Assembly: GCA_910577325.1 (NCBI GenBank)
Contig: CAJTMR010000013.1
Span: 1 to 64,000, forward strand
DNA from: an uncultured Parabacteroides sp.
Lineage (GTDB): Bacteria > Bacteroidota > Bacteroidia > Bacteroidales > Tannerellaceae
DNA length: 64,000 bases
Direction: 5' to 3'
Shown here: one piece after another, positions 47,705 to 56,476 of the stretch
Position numbering within the stretch: position 1 is the stretch's first letter
Layout of the letters: each line of letters starts with the position of its first letter
Notes under the pieces: generated by a model
Databases searched by the model: none
The model's input: only the letters and a program-made list of their open reading frames with translations
Told to the model about the DNA's origin: nothing
Translations under genes and position numbers: made by a program

Positions 47705-48655
47705 ATGATGAGACTCTGGATTTTGACTATTTTTGTTATGTTGCCGATATGTTTGCTGGCTCAACAAAAAACAGAATATAACCGTAAAGGAGATGAGGCG
47801 ATAAAACGTCTAGACTATAGTGATGCAAGGATGTGGTATGAAGAAGGTGTAGTGCAATGCGACTCTTACAGTATTGGGCAACTTACGTCGATCTGGTTAA
47901 CCAACCAGCAAATGCGTCCTTCAATGCATAGTTTAATGAACAAGTGTCGAGCATGTTTGGAATTGATGGCTAATAATAAAGACACAATTGCTATTTCACG
48001 TTTGATAATCTTTTATACTGAGGGAATAGGAACTTCTAAAAACGAGACATTGGCAAAATCTTGGCAGGATCGTCTTGAAACACTCCGTAAGCCGGTGGAA
48101 CTGGTTTATTATCCTTCAGCCGATCAAATAAAAACTGATAAACCCAAAGAACCGATGAGATTCTTTGTCAGCTATGTTTATTCAATTGAAGTACCTTATG
48201 GGCTTACAATCGGAGGGGTTAAATCACGTATAGGTTGGTTTATGCGTTTTAAAACCAATTTGAGTTTTAAGGACTATGACAGTGAATGCAGAGGGAATGG
48301 CCTGCTATCTGGTGGTGTAGCGGGTGGCTCTGCTCTTCGTTTTACGAATAATAAAAAGGTGAATTGCTATGCCGGAACTGCAGGTATCGTTGTTAAATGT
48401 ACTTCTTGGTTGTATACATCTATGGGTATAGGGTATGGAAGTCGAGAATTATTGTGTGAGTATAAAATGATCGATGCAGTTGATCACAAAATTGAAAAAT
48501 CATATTGGAGTAAGAATATGGATTATTCCTATAATGGTTTGGCCGCTGATTTGGATTTTATGGTCAAGCTTGGACCTATTTTTGTCAGTGCCGGATGTAA
48601 TACTTTAAACTTTAAATATATAGATATCAATGCCGGTCTCGGTGTGTTCTTCTAA
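47705..48655 (+). CDS. Exported TPR/beta-rich protein of the signalling island
   Basis: A 316-residue exported protein. The signal peptide is MMRLWILTIFVMLPICLLAQ. A TPR/Sel1-like unit (about residues 22-110: YNRKGDEAIKRLDYSDARMW, LIIFYTEGIGTSKNETLAKS) precedes a glycine- and aromatic-rich C-terminal region (about 140-316) with alternating strands, resembling small outer-membrane beta-barrel or surface domains. Start 47705 is chosen because it begins the signal peptide and avoids overlap with the kinase stop at 47697. Function unknown; the location suggests an envelope component reporting to or regulated by the kinase. Confidence 0.75.
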   Translation: MMRLWILTIFVMLPICLLAQQKTEYNRKGDEAIKRLDYSDARMWYEEGVVQCDSYSIGQLTSIWLTNQQMRPSMHSLMNKCRACLELMANNKDTIAISRLIIFYTEGIGTSKNETLAKSWQDRLETLRKPVELVYYPSADQIKTDKPKEPMRFFVSYVYSIEVPYGLTIGGVKSRIGWFMRFKTNLSFKDYDSECRGNGLLSGGVAGGSALRFTNNKKVNCYAGTAGIVVKCTSWLYTSMGIGYGSRELLCEYKMIDAVDHKIEKSYWSKNMDYSYNGLAADLDFMVKLGPIFVSAGCNTLNFKYIDINAGLGVFF

Positions 48656-48667
48656 TAACTGTGTCTT

Positions 48668-50863
48668 ATGAAATATATCTTTATATTATCTTTTTTTGCT
48701 TCTTTGTGGTTATTTTCCGGCTGTGTGGATGATCCGGAAATGAATACGCATCTTCAATACGGATTACCTCCCGAATTGTCTGAAACATCAGGAACGACAA
48801 AGGCATCCTCTATAGAAGTCAGTGCTACCATTTTAAAAGAAAACGGTTCACAAATACTTGAGTGTGGTGTGTGTTGGAGCAGGATAGAGGATGAAACACC
48901 TAAAAACAATATCTATAGTGGACGGTATAAAAAAACCTCTAAAATAGAGGATAACAAATTTAAAGTAACAATTTCGGATCTGCATGATAATACGAGTTAT
49001 TATATTTATGCGTATGCCATTAACGAGACTGATACGTCCTTTTCAGCTAAAGGGACTTATAGGACTATTGAGGGAATAGGGCAGATTTATACAATACCCA
49101 TTGATAGTGTAGATGTAAACGCGACGTCTGTCAAGGTTAGTGGCAAAATCAAAAGTAGGGGAGAAGGTATTGAAAAAATTGGTTTTTATTTGTCTGAAAA
49201 AAATAATCCTCCATCAGATAGAGATTCTGTCGTTTTCTATATGGGAGACCATATGGTAACCGATTCTTTTAGTTGTTTTATTAAAGAGTTAAAACCAAGT
49301 ACATCATATTATATACGTGCATTTGCAACCAATGTCTTTGGTGAATTTTCTTTCAATGTGGATTCTTTTAAGACTACAGATGGCAAACCCAAGTTGGGAT
49401 TTTTGTCTCTTGACAGTACAAGTTTCATAACTGCCGACCTGTCAGCCTCACTGATTAGCGAAGGAGATTCTGCTCTGACTGTTTTTGGCTTCTGTTGGGG
49501 AGATATGGAGATTCCTACAATTGAAAATGCAGATACGATTCATTGTTTGGAGTTTGATGATGACGCTAAATTCAGCGGAAGAATACAAGGTTTGGAATCG
49601 AATAAGAAGTATTATGTTCGAGCTTATGCTGCAAATGTCTTTGGTACGGCATATAGTCTTAATACAGTAGCCTTTTTCCCAAAAAGCCAGTTACCAACAG
49701 TCACAACCAAGTTGGTGGAAAATATTGTAAACGGTTCGGCCACAATAGTCGGAAAATTGCAGGATGAAGGAATTTCCGATGTTACCTCTGTCGGCTTTTG
49801 TTGGTCTTCTACCAATAGTGACCCGAAGATTGATGGAAAAGATTGTAACAATGTGGATTTATCCATAGAAAACTTAGATGAAGACAAGGTTTTCAGATAT
49901 ACAATGGAAAAATTGGTAGGAGCCAGGATCTATTATGTGAATACGTATGCAAAAAATGCAAGTGGTATTCAATATGGCATGGTCCAATCATTTACCACTC
50001 CGGCCATATTGATCCCTAAACATTTTTATAAGGAAGGTGATAAACGCACTTCTTCAGTGAGTTTTACAATCAAAAACGAAGCTTTTATTGTCGGTGGCGA
50101 TTTGGGAAGTCGACGTACAGACGAAGCTTATCGATATGATGCTGAAACGGATCAATGGATTACGGCTGCGCCTTATCCTAAAGCCTATTCACAAATGACC
50201 GCTTGTATAAAAGATGATAAAGCTTATATTATCGGCGGTACGGATAATGCTATTTTTGCAACAGATGTTTATACCTATACTTCTTCTGCTAATACTTGGA
50301 CAGAAAACATACCTTTTCCCGAAAGTGAAGGACGTTATGATGCGGTTAGTTTTGTCTATAAGGATTCTATATATGTGCTTGGTGGTGTCAAGAATAATCA
50401 AGGCACAAAGGAACTTTGGAAATATGACGAAAAAGCTTGGGTTATGAAAGCGGATAATTTCCCTGTAGCATTACAAAAAGGGATTGTTTTAGTTGCTGAA
50501 AAAAAGGTTTATGCCGGTTTGGGAGACAAATCCGGATTGACAAAAGGTTTTTGGATTGCCAATGATAGTCTGACGGATTGGAAAGAGGCTCCGGGTTTAT
50601 TACCAGATAACATTGGAGTTGTTTCGACTGCTGTTCATTATAAGAATGAGCAATGGAATAGCTTTTTTATGGTTGATAATTATGGCAAAATTTGGGAATA
50701 CGCTTTGTCAAACCATCAGTGGATAGAACATCTTACGACAGTGAAACGTATGAACAATTATCATATGTTTATACTAAACGATCAGATATATATTTTAGGG
50801 CAGGATCGTTTCGAGGAAAATTTCTTTTTTGTGTATAATCCAGTTTGGGATCCTGGAAAATAA
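48668..50863 (+). CDS. Lipoprotein with fibronectin-III-like and Kelch repeats
   Basis: A 731-residue lipoprotein (lipobox LFSGC at residues 16-20). Four FN3-like domains (about residues 40-450) share ECGVCWS ... LHDNTSYYIYAYAIN and similar lines: TVFGFCWG ... LESNKKYYVRAYAANVFG, TSVGFCWSS ... IYYVNTYAKNASG. A Kelch beta-propeller (about 460-725) follows with the repeats EAYRYDAETDQWITAAPYPK, DVYTYTSSANTWTENIPFPE, ELWKYDEKAWVMKADNFPV. Such architectures bind glycans or surface proteins. It is 12 bp downstream of the previous exported protein and the last of the island. Confidence 0.85.
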   Translation: MKYIFILSFFASLWLFSGCVDDPEMNTHLQYGLPPELSETSGTTKASSIEVSATILKENGSQILECGVCWSRIEDETPKNNIYSGRYKKTSKIEDNKFKVTISDLHDNTSYYIYAYAINETDTSFSAKGTYRTIEGIGQIYTIPIDSVDVNATSVKVSGKIKSRGEGIEKIGFYLSEKNNPPSDRDSVVFYMGDHMVTDSFSCFIKELKPSTSYYIRAFATNVFGEFSFNVDSFKTTDGKPKLGFLSLDSTSFITADLSASLISEGDSALTVFGFCWGDMEIPTIENADTIHCLEFDDDAKFSGRIQGLESNKKYYVRAYAANVFGTAYSLNTVAFFPKSQLPTVTTKLVENIVNGSATIVGKLQDEGISDVTSVGFCWSSTNSDPKIDGKDCNNVDLSIENLDEDKVFRYTMEKLVGARIYYVNTYAKNASGIQYGMVQSFTTPAILIPKHFYKEGDKRTSSVSFTIKNEAFIVGGDLGSRRTDEAYRYDAETDQWITAAPYPKAYSQMTACIKDDKAYIIGGTDNAIFATDVYTYTSSANTWTENIPFPESEGRYDAVSFVYKDSIYVLGGVKNNQGTKELWKYDEKAWVMKADNFPVALQKGIVLVAEKKVYAGLGDKSGLTKGFWIANDSLTDWKEAPGLLPDNIGVVSTAVHYKNEQWNSFFMVDNYGKIWEYALSNHQWIEHLTTVKRMNNYHMFILNDQIYILGQDRFEENFFFVYNPVWDPGK

Positions 50864-50871
50864 TAATAAAG

Positions 50872-51759
50872 ATGAATAGAACGAAGGTATTAGAAGTTAT
50901 TCAAAAAAATGTAGAACTTTTGTCGATTACAAGTTCAGTAGGATACAGATACATTCCGTTGCACCAAAAAACGTTACCGTCGGTAACGGCATTACGGGAA
51001 ATCATGAGCCTGCTTCGTAAAGTCATTTTCCCTGGTTTCTTCGGAACAGAACAAGAAGCACGAATGGATTCCATGCAATATTATACTGGTGTCTATTTGG
51101 AACAGGTCTACGACTTATTGCAAGAACAGATCTATAACGGCTTGTGTTTTGAGGCTGAACATTGTTGTAACTCTAAGGATTATGCATCTGAAATAGCCAT
51201 GGCTTTTATTAATAAGATTCCGTACATCAAATATTTGTTATCAACAGATGTAAAAGCAATTTTGGATAGCGATCCTGCCGCCAAAAGTTCCAGTGAAATC
51301 ATTTTCTGTTATCCGGCAATTCATGCCATTCTTTTTCAGCGAGTGGCGCATGAACTACTGAAACTAAGTGTGCCTGTGATTCCGCGTATTATAACGGAAA
51401 TGTCTCATTCAGACACAGGAATAGACATTCATCCAGGGGCACAGATCGGGGAATATTTCAGTATCGATCACGGTACAGGAGTTGTGATTGGACAAACAGC
51501 CATAATTGGAAATCATGTTCGTATTTATCAAGGTGTTACATTAGGAGCAAAGAACTTTACCTTGGACAAAGAAGGGCTTCCGTTGGATATACCACGCCAT
51601 CCAATTATTGAAGATCATGTTACGATCTATTCTAATGCTTCTATTTTAGGAAGAATTACTATTGGGCATGATTCTGTGATCGGTGGTAACATCTGGCTTA
51701 CTCATAGTGTTCCACCTAATTCCAAAGTGTTGCAGACACGTGCTGTCGAGAATAAATAA
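50872..51759 (+). CDS. cysE: Serine O-acetyltransferase
   Basis: A 295-residue enzyme making O-acetylserine, the first step of cysteine synthesis. The N-terminal helical domain reads MNRTKVLEVIQKNVELLSIT. The left-handed beta-helix of hexapeptide repeats includes MSHSDTGIDIHPGAQIGEYF, SIDHGTGVVIGQTAIIGNHV, IYQGVTLGAKN and ILGRITIGHDSVIGGNIWLT, holding the catalytic Asp/His pairs. Start 50872 lies 8 bp beyond the preceding stop; the longer frame overlaps it. It has the longer N-terminal part seen in Bacteroidetes and plant-like enzymes. A terminator follows at 51896. Confidence 0.92.
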   Translation: MNRTKVLEVIQKNVELLSITSSVGYRYIPLHQKTLPSVTALREIMSLLRKVIFPGFFGTEQEARMDSMQYYTGVYLEQVYDLLQEQIYNGLCFEAEHCCNSKDYASEIAMAFINKIPYIKYLLSTDVKAILDSDPAAKSSSEIIFCYPAIHAILFQRVAHELLKLSVPVIPRIITEMSHSDTGIDIHPGAQIGEYFSIDHGTGVVIGQTAIIGNHVRIYQGVTLGAKNFTLDKEGLPLDIPRHPIIEDHVTIYSNASILGRITIGHDSVIGGNIWLTHSVPPNSKVLQTRAVENK

Positions 51760-51895
51760 TTTTTTTATTATTTCTGAACTAAACAGATTTGTATGTTGTT
51801 ATATGATAAAATGAATAAGGTTACTTATTCAAAGAAACACGATTAAGTTAGTAGTATTTGTTTTTTCATATAAGTAGAGTTTGTTATTTGTTTGG

Positions 51896-51936
51896 CCCGT
51901 ATGTAACTGTGAAGTTGGATACGGGTTTTTATTTTT
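51896..51936 (+). terminator. Terminator downstream of cysE
   Basis: CCCGTAT (51896-51902) and ATACGGG (51919-51925) form a 7-bp stem followed by TTTTTATTTTT, about 135 bp after the cysE stop. Confidence 0.75.
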
Positions 51937-51997
51937 CCTTTGATATGTATTTATAATTACGATTATGTTTAATAGACAAAATCCAAATTGTCTTATA

Positions 51998-52182
51998 CCC
52001 TTTTTATGAATGCAAACATTCCCGCAATTGGCTCGTAACGCATTAATTACAGGTGTTTTGTTCTTGCCTTTGGCCACTTTCTTTTCATAATATTTCTTCA
52101 GTTCTCCACTGATTCGATGTGTCACTGCTACGGTTGCCAAGCGAAGAAGTCTTTTCATCACTTTGTCTGCCCGATGCGACAC
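51998..52182 (-). pseudogene. IS110-family transposase remnant
   Basis: The minus strand encodes VSHRADKVMKRLLRLATVAV, then a helix ending KKYYEKKVAKGKNKTPVINA, the C-terminal signature of IS110/IS1111-type (DEDD/transposase_20) proteins. After INALRA the frame shifts: the expected RMFAFIKR-like end is recovered in another frame (MFAFIKR near 52000). The catalytic N-terminal half is missing upstream, where only a few dozen related-looking codons remain. It is a dead fragment in the 600-bp gap between cysE and the TPR gene, which holds no intact gene. Confidence 0.75.
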
Positions 52183-52280
52183 TCTTGCTTTCGAGCGTTC
52201 ATTACCATGTTGGTTGCCACCACGCGCCCCACACAGTCTCGAACTGCCCCCAAATTAAGCATCTCTGTATTTCATAAAAA

Positions 52281-52314
52281 CACCCCAAAAGTTTTTTGTC
52301 TAACTTTTGGGGTG
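52281..52314 (-). terminator. Terminator after the TPR gene
   Basis: CACCCCAAAAGTT (52281-52293) and AACTTTTGGGGTG (52302-52314) form a perfect 13-bp stem followed by TTTTTATG on the minus strand, about 50 bp after the stop of the gene ending at 52363. Confidence 0.9.
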
Positions 52315-52362
52315 CACTTCGTTGAAAAAGGAATTCCTTTTTCAAATAAATTTTGTTTGATT

Positions 52363-53589
52363 TTATTTATTCATTTCATTTTCAATGGCTTCCAGTTCTG
52401 AACCCATGTTTAGATTGTAATAAATACCTCTTAAAGCAATCATATTATCCATTTTTTCAGGTTCTGCTTCATGAGCTTTTTTGTAATATGGAAGAGCTTT
52501 TTTGAACAAATCTTTTGCCAAGCCTAATTCTTCTTGGTATTTCTTGCTATCATTAATCATATTAGCTTCACTTAATTTGTTCACACCTTGATTATAGTAA
52601 ATACGACCAATGTTAGAAAGTGCATCTGTCAGATTCGGGTCTTTTTCTAAAGCGATTTTGAAGTATTTTTCCGCATTGGCATTATCTTTTAACCCAGTTT
52701 CATATACACGCCCCATTACATTATATAGGTTGGCATCATTCGAATTTTTTTGGATTGCGACATTTAACATTTCCAACGCTTTTTCATTTCTATTGGAATA
52801 GATATAAGTATTTATCAGATTATTCAAAAAGAAGGTTGAATCTGGGAAAACCTGCATACCTTCTTCAAATGTTTTTTCTAGCATAACAGAATCCTGAGCA
52901 GTTTTTGCCTCTCCATATTCATAGCAAAGATACTGATAAACGTCATATTGACGATAAGGAGTATTCTTGGCACGTTCCAAAGCGGAAATAGCCAATTTGG
53001 AATCTTTAGCTAAAGAAGCTGCTGCTGCTGCATAGAACTGAACCGTCATGAATGTAGAATCTTTTTCTGCAGTCTGAGTTCCTACAAACATTGGCAGTTC
53101 AGATATCTCCACATACTGATTGAAGAAATCGTAGGCTTTCTTATATTCTTGTTTATCGAAATAATATGCACCACCATTGAATAAATATACATGGTTTGCA
53201 CTCAAAATACTTTTGATATCTTTTGTGTATTTAGGTTTTACTTTACCTTTTTCATTAGGTAATTGATCCAATTCGTAGGCTTTCTGGAAATAAGGTAAAA
53301 TACCATACAAAGCATCGTACATAACTGGTTCATTAGGTTGTTGTCCTAAGATTTGTTTAGCTCTTTCGGCATTGAACTGCTGATCTTCAATAAAACCTGC
53401 CACATACCAAGTTTTAGCGTCGTCCTTTGTTTCTGGATTTTCTAATGCACCCTTAATCAAGGTTCTAGCTTCTCCAAAATCTGCGTTACTTCCTTTCGCA
53501 ATACTCTGCGCTTCGTTCACAACTTTTTTCTGTGCAAAAGAAGCAGATGCTGCAACACATAGTGTTACTGTCAATAATACTCGTTTCAT
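52363..53589 (-). CDS. Exported TPR protein downstream of gyrA
   Basis: A 408-residue protein with signal peptide MKRVLLTVTLCVAASASFAQ. TPR-type helices run along most of its length; the clearest units lie at about residues 200-330 (AALERAKNTPYR-like SALERAKNTPYRQYDVYQYL, NLINTYIYSNRNEKALEMLN, LYNVMGRVYETGLKDNANAE, ALSNIGRIYYNQGVNKLSEA). Such a gene after gyrA is common in Bacteroidales. It is a periplasmic or outer-membrane scaffold of unknown partner. It lies 41 bp after gyrA and shares its transcript by inference. Confidence 0.85.
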   Translation of the reverse strand: MKRVLLTVTLCVAASASFAQKKVVNEAQSIAKGSNADFGEARTLIKGALENPETKDDAKTWYVAGFIEDQQFNAERAKQILGQQPNEPVMYDALYGILPYFQKAYELDQLPNEKGKVKPKYTKDIKSILSANHVYLFNGGAYYFDKQEYKKAYDFFNQYVEISELPMFVGTQTAEKDSTFMTVQFYAAAAASLAKDSKLAISALERAKNTPYRQYDVYQYLCYEYGEAKTAQDSVMLEKTFEEGMQVFPDSTFFLNNLINTYIYSNRNEKALEMLNVAIQKNSNDANLYNVMGRVYETGLKDNANAEKYFKIALEKDPNLTDALSNIGRIYYNQGVNKLSEANMINDSKKYQEELGLAKDLFKKALPYYKKAHEAEPEKMDNMIALRGIYYNLNMGSELEAIENEMNK

Positions 53590-53630
53590 TTGTGATAGTG
53601 ATTTGAGATTAATATTTCTATTTGTATAAT

Positions 53631-56237
53631 TTATTCCTCAGTTGTATCTTCTGTATCGTTCACATTTTTATTGCTGTCGACATCATCAGAGACATTTTCA
53701 AAATCAATATTCTCCATTGGTCCATGAATTACTGAATCTTCTGAAATGTCATGCTGTGTTTTTTCTTCAGCGATTTCATCTTCAGTTTGTGACAACACTT
53801 TACATACAGAAGCGATTTCGTCATTACGTTTTCCTAAATTAATCAAGCGTACCCCTTGTGTTGCACGTCCGATAACATTCAGATCAGATACTTTCATACG
53901 GATTGTGATACCGGATTTATTAATGATCATAATATCGTTCTCCTCCGTGACATTTTTAATGGCGACCAGTTTACCAGTTTTTTCCGTAATGTTGATGGTT
54001 TTGACACCTTTACCCCCACGGTTTGTAATACGATAATCTTCAATATTCGAACGTTTGCCGTAACCTTGTTCAGATACAACCAATACAGTTTCCTTCTCTT
54101 TGTCCTTAATACAAACCATTCCTACAACTTCGTCGTTAGAATCGTCATCAAGTGTCATACCTCTCACACCGGATGCAGTGCGCCCCATAACACGTACTGC
54201 ATTTTCATGGAAACGAATAGCACGTCCATTACGGTTTGCAATCAGGACCTCATTATTGCCATTTGTCATACAAACTTCGATCAGACCGTCATCTTCACGT
54301 AGTGTGATAGCATTGACACCATTTTGACGAGGCCGGGAATATGCTTCCAGCAATGTCTTTTTAATTACACCTTTCTTTGTGCAGAATAGTAGATAATGAG
54401 AATTTATAAACTCTGTGTCTGTTGTCAATTTCTTCACGCGGATGAAAGCATTGACTTTGTCATCTGGTTCGATGTTCAATAAGTTCTGTATCGCCCTACC
54501 CTTCGAGTTCTTCGCTCCCTCTGGAATTTCGAATACTTTCAACCAGTAACACTTCCCTTTTGCCGTAAAGATCAGCAATGTAGCATGCATGGAAGCAGGA
54601 TAAATGTATTCCACAAAATCTTCATCACGCGTTTCTGAACCTTTAGCACCTACTCCGCCACGTCCTTGAGCACGGAATTCACTGAGTGGTGTACGTTTGA
54701 TGTATCCCATGTGAGAGATGGTAATGATCATCTCGTCATCCGCATAAAAGTCTTCAGGATTAAGTTCTTCGGAGGCATAGACGATATCCGTTTTACGTTC
54801 ATCCCCGTACTTGTCTTTGATTTCTTGCAACTCGTCTTTAATGACTTTCATACAAAGATCGTCATTTTCTAAGATTTCTTTCAAATATGCGATTAATTTT
54901 TCAATTTCTTCATATTCTGCACGAAGTTTATCCTGTTCCAGTCCTGTTAACTGACGAAGTCTCATTTCCACAATGGCACGAGATTGCATGTCTGACAGGG
55001 AAAAACGTTCCATCAAACGTTCGATGGCTTCAGACGGGCTTTTAGACGATTTAATGATAGCGATCACTTCGTCAATATTATCGGATGCGATAATTAAGCC
55101 TTCCAAAATATGGGCACGTTCTTCTGCTTTGCGCAATTCGAATTTGGTGCGACGGATCACAACTTCATGGCGATGGTCGACAAAAGCTTTGATCAAGTCT
55201 TTCAGGTTGAGTTGACGTGGACGTCCGTTTACCAGTGCAATATTATTGACACTAAAAGAAGACTGCAAGGCCGTCAACTTGTACAATTTGTTCAGTACTA
55301 CGCTCGAATTGGCATCTCTTTTGATATCCACAACGATACGCATACCACTACGGTCAGACTCATCGTTTACATTTGAAATTCCATCAATGCGTTTTTCATT
55401 TACTAAGTCAGCGATATATTTGATTAATTCCGCTTTATTAACAAGGTAAGGAATTTCAGTAATGATGATCTTTTCGTGATTACCCTCTGTTTCTATTTCA
55501 GCTTTTCCACGCAGGACGATACGTCCCCTACCCGTTTCAAAAGCATCTTTTACACCGGCATATCCATAGATAGTTGCACCTGTCGGGAAATCTGGAGCTT
55601 TTATATATTGCATTAAATCTGCAACTTCAAGTTCCCCATGGGCATCGATGTAAGCCATACAACCTTCCAGCACCTCGCTAAGATTATGTGTTGGCATGTT
55701 TGTCGCCATACCAACGGCAATACCGGAAGCTCCATTTACCAGCAAATTCGGAATACGGGTCGGCAATACTGTTGGTTCTTTCAATGTATCGTCAAAATTA
55801 AGCTGAAAATCAACCGTGTCTTTGTCGATATCACGAAGCATTTCTTCGGCAAGCTTACTTAATCTTGCTTCCGTATAACGCATGGCAGCAGGACTGTCAC
55901 CATCCACCGAACCGAAGTTTCCTTGTCCATCCACTAACGTATAGCGCATAGACCATATCTGTGCCATACGAACCATTGCGAAATAAACGGACGAGTCACC
56001 GTGTGGATGGTATTTACCTAAAACTTCACCAACAATTCTCGCAGATTTTTTATAAGGTTTATCGGATGTATTACCCAATTCATTCATTCCATATAAAATA
56101 CGACGATGAACCGGTTTAAAACCATCCCTAACATCTGGAAGGGCACGTGAGACTATGACAGACATTGAATAGTCAATGTATGCCGATTTCATTTCTTCCT
56201 CGATGTTAATCTTAATAATTCTGTCTTGATCAACCAT
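53631..56237 (-). CDS. gyrA: DNA gyrase subunit A
   Basis: An 868-residue subunit of the ATP-dependent supercoiling enzyme. The breakage-reunion domain opens MVDQDRIIKINIEEEMKSAY. The quinolone-determining region is YHPHGDSSVYFAMVRMAQIW with Ser82 and Phe86, and the catalytic Tyr121 stands in AAMRYTEARL. The C-terminal beta-pinwheel has several blades and a GyrA-box-like QGRGGVGAKG (about residues 525-535). An acidic tail closes the protein (DSVIHGPMENIDFENVSDDV). Ser82 is the wild-type residue. Divergent from clpC. Confidence 0.97.
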   Translation of the reverse strand: MVDQDRIIKINIEEEMKSAYIDYSMSVIVSRALPDVRDGFKPVHRRILYGMNELGNTSDKPYKKSARIVGEVLGKYHPHGDSSVYFAMVRMAQIWSMRYTLVDGQGNFGSVDGDSPAAMRYTEARLSKLAEEMLRDIDKDTVDFQLNFDDTLKEPTVLPTRIPNLLVNGASGIAVGMATNMPTHNLSEVLEGCMAYIDAHGELEVADLMQYIKAPDFPTGATIYGYAGVKDAFETGRGRIVLRGKAEIETEGNHEKIIITEIPYLVNKAELIKYIADLVNEKRIDGISNVNDESDRSGMRIVVDIKRDANSSVVLNKLYKLTALQSSFSVNNIALVNGRPRQLNLKDLIKAFVDHRHEVVIRRTKFELRKAEERAHILEGLIIASDNIDEVIAIIKSSKSPSEAIERLMERFSLSDMQSRAIVEMRLRQLTGLEQDKLRAEYEEIEKLIAYLKEILENDDLCMKVIKDELQEIKDKYGDERKTDIVYASEELNPEDFYADDEMIITISHMGYIKRTPLSEFRAQGRGGVGAKGSETRDEDFVEYIYPASMHATLLIFTAKGKCYWLKVFEIPEGAKNSKGRAIQNLLNIEPDDKVNAFIRVKKLTTDTEFINSHYLLFCTKKGVIKKTLLEAYSRPRQNGVNAITLREDDGLIEVCMTNGNNEVLIANRNGRAIRFHENAVRVMGRTASGVRGMTLDDDSNDEVVGMVCIKDKEKETVLVVSEQGYGKRSNIEDYRITNRGGKGVKTINITEKTGKLVAIKNVTEENDIMIINKSGITIRMKVSDLNVIGRATQGVRLINLGKRNDEIASVCKVLSQTEDEIAEEKTQHDISEDSVIHGPMENIDFENVSDDVDSNKNVNDTEDTTEE

Positions 56238-56443
56238 TTAGTTTTATATTAATTACACTCAATATCTCACCTTTCAAAAAGTGCACTAAGGTAAGGCTTT
56301 TCCGCGTATCACGAAAGTTTTTGGCTCGAAATTTTAGAATATACTTGTCAATAGGCACAGGCTTCAAATCAGACTTCGCTTGTTTTATTTTCTTTTTAAG
56401 GAATAATGGCATGGATTTTGTTAGATATATAGTGAGAGTTTAT

Positions 56444-56451
56444 TACATTTG
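56444..56451 (+). promoter_or_regulatory. clpC operon promoter -7 box
   Basis: TACATTTG lies 25 bp before the ATG at 56477. A TTTTG (56416-56420) is somewhat far for a -33 element. This decides the start at 56477 over longer upstream frames. Confidence 0.6.
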
Positions 56452-56476
56452 CAACTACATAGTACATTATTATGAT

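Noticed and set aside
53631..56237. Quinolone-resistance change in GyrA (Phe86 where E. coli has Asp87)
   Set aside because: As far as I know Phe at this site is normal for Bacteroidales GyrA, and Ser82 is unchanged.
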